The notes under the pieces are model-generated. The model did not search any database and was not told where the DNA came from. It worked only from the letters and a program-made list of their open reading frames with translations. 48,395 nt of DNA from Siminovitchia fordii DSM 16014 = CIP 108821. Lineage in GTDB: Bacteria; Bacillota; Bacilli; Bacillales; Bacillaceae_C. The DNA lies in assembly GCF_000374565.1 (NCBI RefSeq), contig NZ_KB894710.1, positions 1 to 48,395 of the forward strand, given 5' to 3'. Below are positions 1-9,285 of the stretch, in pieces; within the stretch, counting starts at the first letter, position 1, and the number at the start of each line of letters is the position of its first letter. Both the position numbers and the translations under genes were made by a program.

Positions 1-95
1 CACAAAGAATCATTACTCAATCATTAAAAAAGGGATGTTGGCAAGTAGCTACAATTTTAACTGCCAAATCATACATATTCTACTTGCCAAATACA
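1..95 (+). mobile_element. IS21-family element, right end (partial)
   Basis: This segment is the exact reverse complement of 48116-48210. Positions 1-27 encode the last eight residues of IstB (HKESLLNH) and its TAA stop. The rest is the terminal region of the element, which ends at the ACA of position 95. It contains the short repeats TTGGCAAGTAG and CTACTTGCCAA in opposite orientation, the usual layout of IS21 transposase binding sites. Only this end is inside the window, so the target duplication cannot be read. Confidence 0.85.
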
Positions 96-359
96 GTGGC
101 AGCAGTATGTGTTCTCGGAGTAAATAGATAATTACTGACAATAACACGAGGTTATTGCTTTGGATAAAAGAACTCATCATAATTTTGGGGTTATTTTTTT
201 TGCAATTATCTTGGGCACCAGTACCTTTGCTTTTCTTATTCATCTATATGGCAGGTTACTACAATAAGTGGTGAGGATCATTTTAGTATTAAGACGAAAA
301 ATGTGTAAAATAGGGCATAATGGAAGAAGTGATAGTAATCTGAAAGAGAGTTGAATCCT
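96..359. other. Intergenic, possible membrane-peptide remnant
   Basis: No convincing gene. On the plus strand a short open stretch, about 145-258, ends in TAA and translates to a hydrophobic segment followed by HLYGRLLQ. It could be the tail of a membrane protein cut by the IS21 insertion, or chance. It has no good start or ribosome binding site. Confidence 0.3.
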
Positions 360-803
360 ATGGATACTCAAGTAACTACGAAGTTTAAAATACTCAAGTC
401 AGCTAATGAGGTGTTTGAAGCGATAGTAGACCCTGTGAAAATCGGAAATTTTTGGTTCTCATCGAGTTCCGAAAGATGGGAACAAGGTAAGTCCGTTACA
501 TTAAGGTATGATGAATACGAGGCAGAAGGTGTTATAAATGTACTAGAAATCGAAGTAAACAAGAAGATCGTGTTTTCATGGGGTGGAGAATCGGATGAGG
601 AAACGGTCGTTACAATTACATTAAAAGAGCTGGATAAAGGGAGTACAATTATTGAAGTGAACGAATCAGGTCTTCATGAACACGACCCTGAAATAGTAAA
701 CAAAATGCTAGGGCAAAAAGAAGGCTGGGTATATATGTTAGCTTGTTTAAAGAGCTATTTGGAAAATGGAGTTAGTGATTTAAGAGCATCATTAATCCAT
801 TAG
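360..803 (+). CDS. SRPBCC (AHSA1-like) domain protein
   Basis: A 147-residue protein with the AHSA1/START-like layout: an N-terminal strand (TTKFKILKSANEVFEAI), a central beta-rich part (EGVINVLEIEVNKKIVFSW) and a C-terminal helix starting at GWVYMLACLKSYLE. These folds bind hydrophobic ligands in a cavity, and the ligand here is unknown. I chose ATG 360 over the upstream TTG 351 because GAGAG at 346-350 sits nine bases before it. It stands alone, with no partner gene in the same direction. It is one of four SRPBCC-type sequences in this window, one of them dead. Confidence 0.75.
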   Translation: MDTQVTTKFKILKSANEVFEAIVDPVKIGNFWFSSSSERWEQGKSVTLRYDEYEAEGVINVLEIEVNKKIVFSWGGESDEETVVTITLKELDKGSTIIEVNESGLHEHDPEIVNKMLGQKEGWVYMLACLKSYLENGVSDLRASLIH

Positions 804-1931
804 TTTTAAATAACATCTTATAAAAAAAGACTTTTTTAAAAAAACACTATACAACGATTACTTTTGCATTTCTTGTTGAACTGGTGCGTTGAATAAGGAT
901 TGATGAATATGATCCTCTTTTCAAAACAGTTTTTTGTTTAACGTAATTTGAGGGTTTGCGAGGTATTTTAATCAAACTTTAATTAAAACCTACAGTTGTT
1001 GTCTCTATATAAAATTAACTTTCCCAATCCGAAGGTTTTTCCGGTACTTTTCCCGGCAGGCCTTCGGTTATTTTATTCTAACATCGGAAAAAATCCAATC
1101 GTAAATCAATATCAGTCCAATCTCGTTTTCAATCAGTGTTTAATCCTAATCAAACAGTTTTTCTCTATTTTATTCTTATCCAATGATTGTCCTGTAAGGG
1201 AACAGGTGGATTTCAATTCCTTCCCCGTTGGTTTTATTAGGGTGCTAAATCGGTATTCTTTCTAGTTTCCTCACATTTTTGGCCCAAAAAGCTCCCCGAT
1301 ATCCATTCGGTATTTATTCGAAATGGAACGTAAGTTTTTTATCAAAAATGAATGTAAAATAGTTACAATTTTTAGCGGAAATTGGGGAAAATGCAGGACG
1401 TAATTTTTTAAAACAGAAATGGAGAGGAGCATGAAAGGGGCATGATCCCTTGGAAGAAAAGGGTTGAGAGGAGGGAGAAGGGCAAGTGGCGGTGGAACGT
1501 TAATTTTCGATAGGGACATGTTATAGCATTGAAATAAAATTGCGATATTTATTTAAAAGATACGATGTTTTGAAGAAAGTCACGATGTTTTTAAAAAAAG
1601 TGAAGGTTTACCCCTTTGGATATGTTTATCTAAAGGGGTATTCGTATAGTGGTAGGAAGAGTATTCCTGAACTAAAAAGTTGTAATAGTGATACCGTCTG
1701 GAAAATGCATTTACAACGATAAGTATTTTGATATGAGTCATATGAGACATTTGTGAAGTGCTAATTTAACCGTAATTGGATTATATATCAATAGACTTAC
1801 CCTATGATACTAACTTTATAAAAATAACAGCGTTTTGGAATGTTACCGTTGTAAATTGTCAAAATCCTGACGCTACTCCTATAAGAAAACTCAAGGTTTC
1901 TTTGAGTTTTCTTACCTAAAGTAGTCATAAC
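804..1931. other. Long intergenic region with degenerate repeats
   Basis: No supported gene in about 1.1 kb. Open frames here lack ribosome binding sites and family resemblance. Parts resemble other intergenic stretches of this window: 951-1002 resembles 15993-16045, and 1306-1333 plus about 1400-1440 resemble 14459-14525. The region looks like a decayed dispersed repeat. Confidence 0.45.
1882..1914 (-). terminator. Rho-independent terminator after the PaaX-type gene
   Basis: A 13-base inverted repeat, TAAGAAAACTCAA and TTGAGTTTTCTTA, lies 18 bases beyond the stop of the minus-strand regulator. The T-rich right arm acts as tail on the minus strand. Confidence 0.75.
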
Positions 1932-2756
1932 TTAGCTTCTTAAATCGGCAACAAATGAGGAATAATAAGAGTTCTCAGGGATTAAATCAACTAAAATTTG
2001 GATTAACTTATCTATTGAGAAAAGTACAGTTGTTCCTAGCCAACTACCAGGTAAGAATTCAGCTGGTAACATAGGGTCAGCTATTAATAGCTCATCTCTT
2101 TTCTCCTTTAGTGTTAAGAAGTTTGTAAATACCTGTAAAGGATTTCGATTATTATCTTTAATTAAACTATTAAATTTTGTTTTATACTCATTTTCTAGCC
2201 ATATCTGTATATTTTTGTAGTTAGTGTTGATTTCTTCTAAATTCCATAATGAACTAGCAGTGTTTGGACCTGCTCTTCCTTCAGGAACTATCCCATTTAA
2301 CAAGAACTCTTTACTTGAAATAATGGTTATATAATCCTCAAGTTCAAGTGAATCAATCAGATTTAGCACCTTATTTATTACATCCCACGGGTAAACATAA
2401 ACACTCTTATAGAGCATACCAAAGCCTAATTGTAGTAAACCTTTCCTAAAAGCATCTCTTTTCTTTCTTAATGTCTCAGGGATTTCCAATAACACTAAAT
2501 ACCATTTTCCGTCCCAATGTTTTGTGTAAAAGTTATCCTTTTTAGAATATAGACTATATGCGTCTAGACCATTTGGTGTAATTTTATAAATTCCTCGCTC
2601 TGATGACGCTATATAAGACATTCTTTTAAATTTAGATAAGATATTTCTTATTGATTGTGGAGTATAATTCATTTCCTTAAAAATATTAATGAGTTCTTTC
2701 CCTTCCATTTCAACCTTTTTAGATAATAAGTATAATAACTGTTTTTCAACCGTCAC
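1932..2756 (-). CDS. PaaX-family transcriptional regulator
   Basis: A 274-residue protein with the PaaX layout. The N-terminal winged helix spans about residues 1-70. The middle domain starts at WDGKWYLVLLEIPE and continues to LGFGMLYKSVYVYPWD. The C-terminal domain contains DPMLPAEFLPGSWLG, close to the family's DPxLPxELLPxxWxG. PaaX proteins repress phenylacetate-type catabolic genes and are released by the CoA thioester of the substrate. Here no paa genes are present. The gene is divergent from an orphan E1-alpha at 2956, which is the likely target. The effector is not predictable. Confidence 0.8.
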   Translation of the reverse strand: MTVEKQLLYLLSKKVEMEGKELINIFKEMNYTPQSIRNILSKFKRMSYIASSERGIYKITPNGLDAYSLYSKKDNFYTKHWDGKWYLVLLEIPETLRKKRDAFRKGLLQLGFGMLYKSVYVYPWDVINKVLNLIDSLELEDYITIISSKEFLLNGIVPEGRAGPNTASSLWNLEEINTNYKNIQIWLENEYKTKFNSLIKDNNRNPLQVFTNFLTLKEKRDELLIADPMLPAEFLPGSWLGTTVLFSIDKLIQILVDLIPENSYYSSFVADLRS

Positions 2757-2830
2757 CTATTTCACCTCTACATAGGATATAACGAATTAATCATGCTATT
2801 CAAGTGATCGATCTCTATAATTTAGATTAA

Positions 2831-2857
2831 TTGACACATTATTGTAAGTGATATAAT
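2831..2857 (+). promoter_or_regulatory. Sigma-A-like promoter of the orphan E1-alpha gene
   Basis: TTGACA at 2831-2836 and TATAAT at 2852-2857, both perfect hexamers but with a 15-base spacer, shorter than the usual 17. It lies in the divergent region between the PaaX-type gene and the E1-alpha gene, so it is a natural point for repression. Confidence 0.55.
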
Positions 2858-2925
2858 ATAAAAATCACCGAGCGTTGTATGATATATTATAAACATCGCA
2901 TTAAGGCTATTCAATTTAGTTTTAA

Positions 2926-4265
<1,340 letters not shown>

Positions 4266-4330
4266 TGCTGCCAACAACCAAGGCCTTCGCCTACATTAAT
4301 ATTAATATTGATCACGGCATAAAATACTAG

Positions 4331-4364
4331 CTTAAAAGCCCTCAACCAAAGAAAAGGCGAGGGC
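4331..4364 (-). terminator. Terminator of the Ltp-repeat gene
   Basis: A GCCCTC and GAGGGC stem (4338-4343 and 4359-4364). On the minus strand it is followed by TTTTAAG. It lies 14 bases beyond the minus-strand stop codon at 4378. Confidence 0.65.
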
Positions 4365-4377
4365 GTGTTTTGCGTTT

Positions 4378-5070
4378 TTATTTATCTAAATGCTCAATTG
4401 CGTAATCGGCTTCTTCTTGTGTAAATTTTTCACCGTGCTCAGAGGTTAATTGGTCTCTTATCGCTTCGGGTGACATACTCATAGTTTCCTGATAATTTTT
4501 TGCTTTTGCCAAGGCATTTTCATTAAAATCAGCTTTCAGATTGTCAATTGCGTACTGTGCTTCGTCTTCAGTAAATTTTTCGCCGTGTTCAGAAATAAGT
4601 TGTTCATAGATTCCTTGTTTTGACATGTGCATTTCTTTTGAATAGGATTCAGCCTTTTTCAAAGCGTTTGCTTTCCAGTCAAATTCGAGTTTACTCATTG
4701 CATACTCGGAGGCTTCTGTAGAAAACTTTTCGCCATGTTCTGAAGTTAATTGTTCAAAAATAGCACTTTTGGACATCTTCATTGTTTTTGCGTACGATTC
4801 AGCTTTTTTCAAAGCAGACTTATATTCGGTAGGAACGTCATCCTCTGCCTTCGTATCTTCTTTTTTCGGTTCCTCTTTTTTCTTTTCAGGTTCCTTATTC
4901 TCTTTTGGTTTATCTTTCGCTTGTTCGGTGGCAGCCGGCTTACTTTCCTTTTTGTTAGAGTCTGCTTCGTCATCCATGCCATTAACGGCCGCAGCGATAA
5001 CAATAATCGCAATTACCCATACCCACCATTTTTTATAAAATGGTTTTTTCTGCTTATCCCTTTTTCCCAT
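4378..5070 (-). CDS. Membrane-anchored Ltp-repeat protein (superinfection-exclusion-like)
   Basis: 230 residues. One membrane segment near residues 14-31 (WWVWVIAIIVIAAAV) is followed by a highly charged Lys/Glu linker to about residue 78. Three tandem repeats of about 47 residues follow, each with the pattern ALKKAESY, MSK, I-x-EQL-x-SEHGEKF, and EA-x-YA. These are the Ltp (host cell surface-exposed lipoprotein) repeats. In streptococcal phage TP-J34, Ltp blocks phage DNA injection. No lipobox cysteine is present here, so the anchor is a transmembrane helix rather than lipid. An AGGGGGAAAAT ribosome site precedes the start. There is no phage context, so a chromosomal role is possible. Confidence 0.8.
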   Translation of the reverse strand: MGKRDKQKKPFYKKWWVWVIAIIVIAAAVNGMDDEADSNKKESKPAATEQAKDKPKENKEPEKKKEEPKKEDTKAEDDVPTEYKSALKKAESYAKTMKMSKSAIFEQLTSEHGEKFSTEASEYAMSKLEFDWKANALKKAESYSKEMHMSKQGIYEQLISEHGEKFTEDEAQYAIDNLKADFNENALAKAKNYQETMSMSPEAIRDQLTSEHGEKFTQEEADYAIEHLDK

Positions 5071-5172
5071 TTCTATTTTCCCCCTTATAGATCGATTTGT
5101 GTAAAATTATACCATAAAACTATTGCTATAGTTATATAATCACCAAGGAATACCCAATTATCAACAATCTCA

Positions 5173-5316
5173 TTAATAGGTAATTATGCCTAATAATTCG
5201 CCAACAACATTTCTGAGCTTCTTCTTTGGTAAGATTGAGGTAGTTGGATGCACATAGAATAGTGTTTGTGGATTCCAAACTCTACCTGTAACAGACCAGG
5301 TTCCATCGTCAAAATC
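5173..5316 (-). pseudogene. C-terminal remnant of an unidentified protein
   Basis: The minus strand reads DFDDGTWSVTGRVWNP, then about 30 more residues to a TAA at 5173-5175. It has protein-like composition but no start, and two stops lie directly upstream. I do not recognise the family. It looks like the tail of a lost gene. Confidence 0.35.
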
Positions 5317-5549
5317 TTATTATTGTTGTTTGGGGGAGGGGAGAGTTACAGGTTAATAGAAATTTATTAAGTGACAAAAAAATTGTTTCATATACTATAA
5401 AGTCGTTTAAATGTGAGTCATTCTATTTAACGATCGAGCTGAGTAAATAAAGTAGACAATATAAAGAAACACCTATGCATCGTATCAAATTGACATAACA
5501 ATGCAGGATGTTTCTTTTCAGAAAACATATGAAATTAAGTTGTTTCTCC

Positions 5550-5691
5550 CGCAATAACGGGCAGTAAGACTCCCAACTCAAAACTTAAGATGAGTCGGAG
5601 TATTTTAGGTGGGAGATCAACTGCCCGTAAAAGCCCGATTCGTTCAACTAACAATCAGTAGGAGATAAAGAAAACCCCCACTGATCGAAGT
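5550..5691. repeat. Structured palindromic region, IS200/IS605-end-like relic
   Basis: Nested inverted repeats: ACGGGCAGT pairs with ACTGCCCGT about 80 bases later, CTCCCAACT pairs with GGTGGGAG inside it, and ATCAGT pairs with ACTGAT at the end. The arrangement resembles the right end and overlapping structured RNA of IS605/IS1341-type elements, but no tnpB or tnpA frame remains. It lies at the 3' end of the ACR3-type gene and may now serve as its terminator. The assignment is from memory of pattern, not alignment. Confidence 0.4.
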
Positions 5692-5697
5692 TTCACT

Positions 5698-6660
5698 TTA
5701 TTTACGTAAAAGTATATTGGGTACTAATCGAATATAAATTAGTTCACCTGCAAGTTCAACGATTGTTTGTGTCACAATGATAGTTGCTACTAATGTACTC
5801 AAATTATTTGGTAAGGCGAAAGCAAGAGGAAGAACTACAAGCGAATTACGTGTAGCGCTACTAAATATAAGTGCACGACCTGAACCAATATCAAGCTTGA
5901 ACCACTTTGAAATAAACTTAGAAATGATAGGCATAATGACCATAAAAGCAACATATATAGGAATGACTTTGATAATTAGGTCAATATATGTTGATACTTT
6001 TCCTATTTGAGACGATACAACAACAAAAAGAGTAAGAGCCATGAATGGAACGGGAAGCCATGCTGATATATTTATTATTTTATTACCAACAATTGATTTT
6101 TTTGCAAATATCTGTAGGGCAATAGCGAGTCCTAATGGGATAACGATAAGACCAAAAAATGCTTCAAGGAACGGACCTGGGTCTACAATGTTTGCCGCAT
6201 CATTCCCAATAAACAAAAATAAATATAAAGGTAATAGCAGCATTTGAGTAATAAAGAGAACAGGTGTAGAAATAAGAATAATCTTCTCATTTCCACGCCC
6301 GAGAGCCGTAAAAACAATTACATAATCAATACAAGGTGTAAGTAAAACTAAATAGACTCCAAGCAATAACGGTGGAGATTGGGGTAATAACTTTGATAGA
6401 AGCCATACCACTATAGGAACTGCAATATAGTTAACCGTTAATAATGCCCCAAAAAAACGACGATTAGCAAACGACTCTTTTAAAGAAGTAAAAGGAATTT
6501 GCGAAAACATACTATACATTAAAATAGCAATAATAAATGAAATTGTTGCATCTAATTGTGCTCCGAAATCAGGAATTAGTAATCCAAATCCAACTGCTAT
6601 CATTAGTACAATGACATATAGCCAAACCTGATTGTTTTCTAATTTTTCTCTAGAAGTCAT
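5698..6660 (-). CDS. ACR3-type / bile acid:sodium symporter-family transporter
   Basis: 320 residues with about ten hydrophobic helices. The ACR3-like motif LTPCIDYVIVFTALGRGNE near residue 108 contains the conserved cysteine used for arsenite export in that family. SSATRNSLVVLPLAFALP near residue 270 matches the other conserved family segment. The closest assignment is an arsenite efflux permease of the ACR3 branch. The substrate is not certain, because no arsR, arsC or arsD lies nearby and the bile-acid symporter superfamily is broad. It is monocistronic, with its own upstream region. Confidence 0.7.
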   Translation of the reverse strand: MTSREKLENNQVWLYVIVLMIAVGFGLLIPDFGAQLDATISFIIAILMYSMFSQIPFTSLKESFANRRFFGALLTVNYIAVPIVVWLLSKLLPQSPPLLLGVYLVLLTPCIDYVIVFTALGRGNEKIILISTPVLFITQMLLLPLYLFLFIGNDAANIVDPGPFLEAFFGLIVIPLGLAIALQIFAKKSIVGNKIINISAWLPVPFMALTLFVVVSSQIGKVSTYIDLIIKVIPIYVAFMVIMPIISKFISKWFKLDIGSGRALIFSSATRNSLVVLPLAFALPNNLSTLVATIIVTQTIVELAGELIYIRLVPNILLRK

Positions 6661-6931
6661 TATTTAGTTGCCCCTTTTTATTGCCTCACTAAATAGACTT
6701 TCTGCTAAGTAGATAAATAAGAGGCGTATGTAATAAGTGATATTTAATTTGATCTGGAATTCTCACTTTATATTATCATAATGATTGTTTAGACTAATGT
6801 AAAAACCTTCCATACATATCATATAGTGAGAACTTTATAAATGGGCAGCATCGATTTTCGTAAAAACCCATTCAAATTAAATAGTGTTAAAAACTAAAAC
6901 GTAATGTTTAACTAAGCAATAACCCTCAACA

Positions 6932-7045
6932 ACTACGGTGCTGAAACAGTAATTGGATAATGAAGGGGATTATACTTTACAGGTTCATGTCACGGCTTGA
7001 AGTATACATAATATGCCTAAAAAACCTATAAAAGTTGAGAAGTAA
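6932..7045 (+). pseudogene. YtkA/FixH-like C-terminal remnant
   Basis: One plus-strand frame reads DNEGDYTLQVHVTA, a TGA stop at 6998-7000, then SIHNMPKKPIKVEK and TAA. This matches the end of YtkA-like domains (YTxQVHVTARxxHxMPK-x-I). A second stop (TAA) lies just upstream. The TGA occupies the position of a conserved arginine codon, so it is probably a point mutation. YtkA-like proteins are extracytoplasmic and often occur with metal or copper genes. A ZIP transporter follows. Confidence 0.6.
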
Positions 7046-7113
7046 TAAAGGCTAATATTATTACTCTTACGTAGGAGCTCCAAATGTTATAAAAATATCT
7101 TGTATTTTTAAAG

Positions 7114-7146
7114 TAATGAGCCTTTCAAACGAGGGCTCATTTTTTA
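7114..7146 (+). terminator. Terminator after the YtkA-like remnant
   Basis: AATGAGCC (7115-7122) pairs with GGGCTCATT (7133-7141), followed by TTTTT. It is a strong hairpin with no intact gene before it, which supports a former gene upstream. Confidence 0.8.
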
Positions 7147-7264
7147 GATAAAGTTGCAGTTGCAAATACCTAAGAAAAGCATTCCAATAACAGAATAAAT
7201 TTCATAAAGTCTGCGTACATAAGATTGTATAAACCAAATTTATTATTGAAAGGATTTGGAATCC

Positions 7265-7972
7265 GTGTGGGTGCCTTTGCTTTTATCCGGCGTATCTGTA
7301 ATGGGGTTAGGTATTGGAGGGGTATTAACAAGTTCAATTAACCGATTTTTTCCGAAAAAATTACCTTACGTATATGTCATTTGTGGAGGGATTTTGATGG
7401 GGATTATTTCATTTGATTTAATCCCTCATACTCTAAAAAACTTTGATTTCAAAGGTGTACTTTTAGGTGCTCTAACAGGGTACATCGTTATGTTATTAAT
7501 TGGTCATTTTTTTCACCACAAAGAAGAGTTGAATGTTTCCGAAAGAACTTTAGGGTTTTTAGTTGCAGCTATATTCTTTCATCACATCATTATGGGTTTT
7601 TCATACGGGGCTGTTACCTTATTTAACAGCTATTCCTTTCTAACCGCTATTATTCTTCATCAAATTCCGGAAGGTATAGCTATAATGACTATTTTATTAA
7701 TCATAAGAATAAAAGGGATCACCTTTCTCTATATAATATCCATATTATCGGTTGTTTTCGGCGTAAGTGCTTTTTTAGGTGAATCAATAAAAGAAACAGC
7801 AAGGACAGTAGACACATTGTTGACAGGAACTGCTATTGGAACCCTTTTATTTGTAACACTTAATGAAATTATTGGAAAGTCAAAAAAACAATTTGGAAGG
7901 ATACCGTTGCTTCTTATGATAACTTTTGGAGCGATCATGATAAAAATTTATATATCCTTATTGCCAGATTAA
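7265..7972 (+). CDS. ZIP-family metal transporter
   Basis: 235 residues with about eight hydrophobic helices. The ZIP signature HQIPEGIAIMT, at about residue 135, carries the His and Glu that form the metal site, and FHHIIMGFSYG is the preceding helix. A His-rich loop (GHFFHHKEE) precedes them. ZIP proteins import Zn2+, Fe2+ or Mn2+, and the metal here is not predictable. I chose GTG 7265 because AAGGA at 7250-7254 gives normal spacing. TTG 7256 would leave only one or two bases. It stands alone downstream of a dead YtkA-like gene. Confidence 0.8.
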   Translation: MWVPLLLSGVSVMGLGIGGVLTSSINRFFPKKLPYVYVICGGILMGIISFDLIPHTLKNFDFKGVLLGALTGYIVMLLIGHFFHHKEELNVSERTLGFLVAAIFFHHIIMGFSYGAVTLFNSYSFLTAIILHQIPEGIAIMTILLIIRIKGITFLYIISILSVVFGVSAFLGESIKETARTVDTLLTGTAIGTLLFVTLNEIIGKSKKQFGRIPLLLMITFGAIMIKIYISLLPD

Positions 7973-8320
7973 TAAGTCAGCTTTATTGATGATAACTGCT
8001 ACGGAATAATCGCATGTAAGGTCACAAGTTCAGGTAGCTGAGCAAACAATAAAAACTGAACACATCTAGTGCTTAAACCCTTATTTTTAAATAGTGCAAC
8101 GCTAGTGATAGTAACTAAAAAATAAAAGGAATAACATAAGCAGGAAATAACCTACTCAATCTCCATCTCAATCTCCATAGAGAATATTTTAAGAGCCTGT
8201 TTTGAATAATTTTTTTCAAAAGCAGGCCCTGATCTTTTTGCTGAATTAGGCTTTTGTAAGCCTATTTTGATTTATTTTTGTTTTGAAGCTGCACCAGGTC
8301 TTCACGGTATTTTGTCTCTC
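7973..8320. other. Intergenic with terminator hairpins
   Basis: No gene. A perfect 12-base tandem repeat, CTCAATCTCCAT twice, lies at 8155-8178. Two hairpins follow at 8194-8280. Confidence 0.5.
8194..8280 (+). terminator. Double terminator hairpin
   Basis: The first stem is GCCTGTTTTGA with TCAAAAGCAGGC (one bulge). The second is TAGGCTT (8247-8253) with AAGCCTA (8258-8264), followed by a T-rich tail. It lies about 220 bases after the ZIP gene and before the convergent arsR-like gene. Confidence 0.6.
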
Positions 8321-8650
8321 TTATTTCTTATCGTTATTTTCCTCTACATATTTTTTAAGAGCTAATAGCTTTTTGTCCCAATATTGTTCAAAGAAGGTAA
8401 GCCAATCTTTTAGTTCAACCAAAGGTTCTGGACTAAGCGTATATCGGGTTTCGCGTCCCACCTTGCGACTTCTGACAAGGCCGGCATTGGAAAGAATATG
8501 CAGATGCTTATTCACAGCGGTACGACTTATCGGGTAGAATCTTACAATTTCAGTTATCGACATTTCCTTTTCAGCAAGCAATTTTAACATACTCCGACGA
8601 GTTGGGTCCGAAATTGCTTGAAAGATATCTTGCTTAGATTGGTCGACCAT
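8321..8650 (-). CDS. ArsR-family HTH repressor
   Basis: 109 residues, starting MVDQSKQDIFQAISDPTRR, the usual opening of ArsR-type winged helices of the SRPBCC-linked group. The recognition helix is around SRTAVNKHLHILSNAGLV, followed by the wing RKVGRETRYTLS. No metal-binding cysteine pair is visible, so it is probably not a classic metal sensor. The start ATG lies two bases after the stop of the upstream SRPBCC gene, so translation is likely coupled. A longer open frame upstream of this ATG is only overlap. The likely operators are the paired ACACC-N4-GGTGT sites at 9069-9111. Confidence 0.85.
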   Translation of the reverse strand: MVDQSKQDIFQAISDPTRRSMLKLLAEKEMSITEIVRFYPISRTAVNKHLHILSNAGLVRSRKVGRETRYTLSPEPLVELKDWLTFFEQYWDKKLLALKKYVEENNDKK

Positions 8651-8652
8651 TC

Positions 8653-9042
8653 TTATGCAGCAACATATTTTGAAAGTTTTTCTTTTACAATTTTTTCCCA
8701 TCCGCCGTTCATAGTTTCAAAAACACTCAATGTTTCTGCACTCCAACCAGAATGAATAAGGGTAAATTCAGTTTTTTCATCTTCTAATGATCTCAATTCA
8801 AATGTAAGGTGCCACTCTTTATCCCAGTCGAAGCCGACACGCTTCAGAGGTTCTAATTCAGTAACTTTACATGGGGAATCACCGTATGGACCTGCATGAA
8901 GGACAAAGTCCTTTCCCAAAACAGCTTCAAAAGTATTTGCCATCCACCATGCCGCAATACCTTCTGATGTTGAAACAGCTTTCCACACTTTTTCAATTGG
9001 AGCATCCAATATGATGGTTTTACGAATTTCAGGTGTTTGCAT
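8653..9042 (-). CDS. SRPBCC (AHSA1-like) domain protein
   Basis: 129 residues. It opens with IRKTIILDAPIEKVWKAVSTSEGIAAWWM, the AHSA1/ATPase-homologue pattern, followed by beta strands and a C-terminal helix (GGWEKIVKEKLSKYVA). It is the first gene of a two-gene minus-strand operon with an ArsR-type repressor. This pair is common in Bacilli, where the regulator controls its own SRPBCC partner. The ligand is unknown. Confidence 0.82.
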   Translation of the reverse strand: MQTPEIRKTIILDAPIEKVWKAVSTSEGIAAWWMANTFEAVLGKDFVLHAGPYGDSPCKVTELEPLKRVGFDWDKEWHLTFELRSLEDEKTEFTLIHSGWSAETLSVFETMNGGWEKIVKEKLSKYVAA

Positions 9043-9068
9043 AAGTTAATACCCCCAATACATTTTTA

Positions 9069-9111
9069 ACACCTTTTGGTGTCATAAGGTTATTGTAACA
9101 CCAAAAGGTGT
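9069..9111. promoter_or_regulatory. Paired ArsR-type operators
   Basis: ACACCTTTTGGTGT (9069-9082) and ACACCAAAAGGTGT (9098-9111) are reverse complements of each other, and each has ACACC/GGTGT arms. Their centres are 29 bases apart, close to three helical turns. They lie 27-69 bases upstream of the SRPBCC start, where a repressor would block the promoter. Confidence 0.75.
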
Positions 9112-9285
9112 TATTTAAAATGGACAAATAATTCCTATATAACCATAGTCTTACAATTACGCCCGGCGGACTATTGAATAAATTTGTACAAAAAATTTAA
9201 AGTTGGACAATACGAAAGATTCCACAATGACTTGTATAATAAAAAAGAATTCTCGTTTATCTAAATGGGCAGATGGAGGAAGAAA

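Larger units (their letters stand above)
5071..5697. other. Intergenic with two relics
   Basis: About 630 bases without an intact gene. It holds a 47-codon minus-strand coding remnant (5173-5316) and a strongly structured, IS605-like end region (about 5550-5691), both listed separately. The rest shows nothing recognisable apart from a weak hairpin around 5464-5518. Confidence 0.5.
6661..7264. other. Intergenic with YtkA-like remnant and terminator
   Basis: Contains a decayed YtkA-like tail (6932-7045) and a strong hairpin terminator (7114-7146), listed separately. The rest, including the AT-rich part at 6770-6840 upstream of the minus-strand transporter, probably holds its promoter. Confidence 0.5.

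Noticed and set aside
996-1519. Two open frames of 89 (plus) and 82 (minus) codons
   Set aside because: No ribosome sites, no family likeness, and their composition follows repeat-like intergenic DNA.
1540-1722. 60-codon frame starting at TTG
   Set aside because: No ribosome site. The translation is lysine/tyrosine-rich and shows no recognisable pattern.
4750-5139. Plus-strand frames of 129 and 89 codons
   Set aside because: They are antisense to the Lys/Glu linker of the Ltp protein, which gives long open Phe/Leu-rich shadows.
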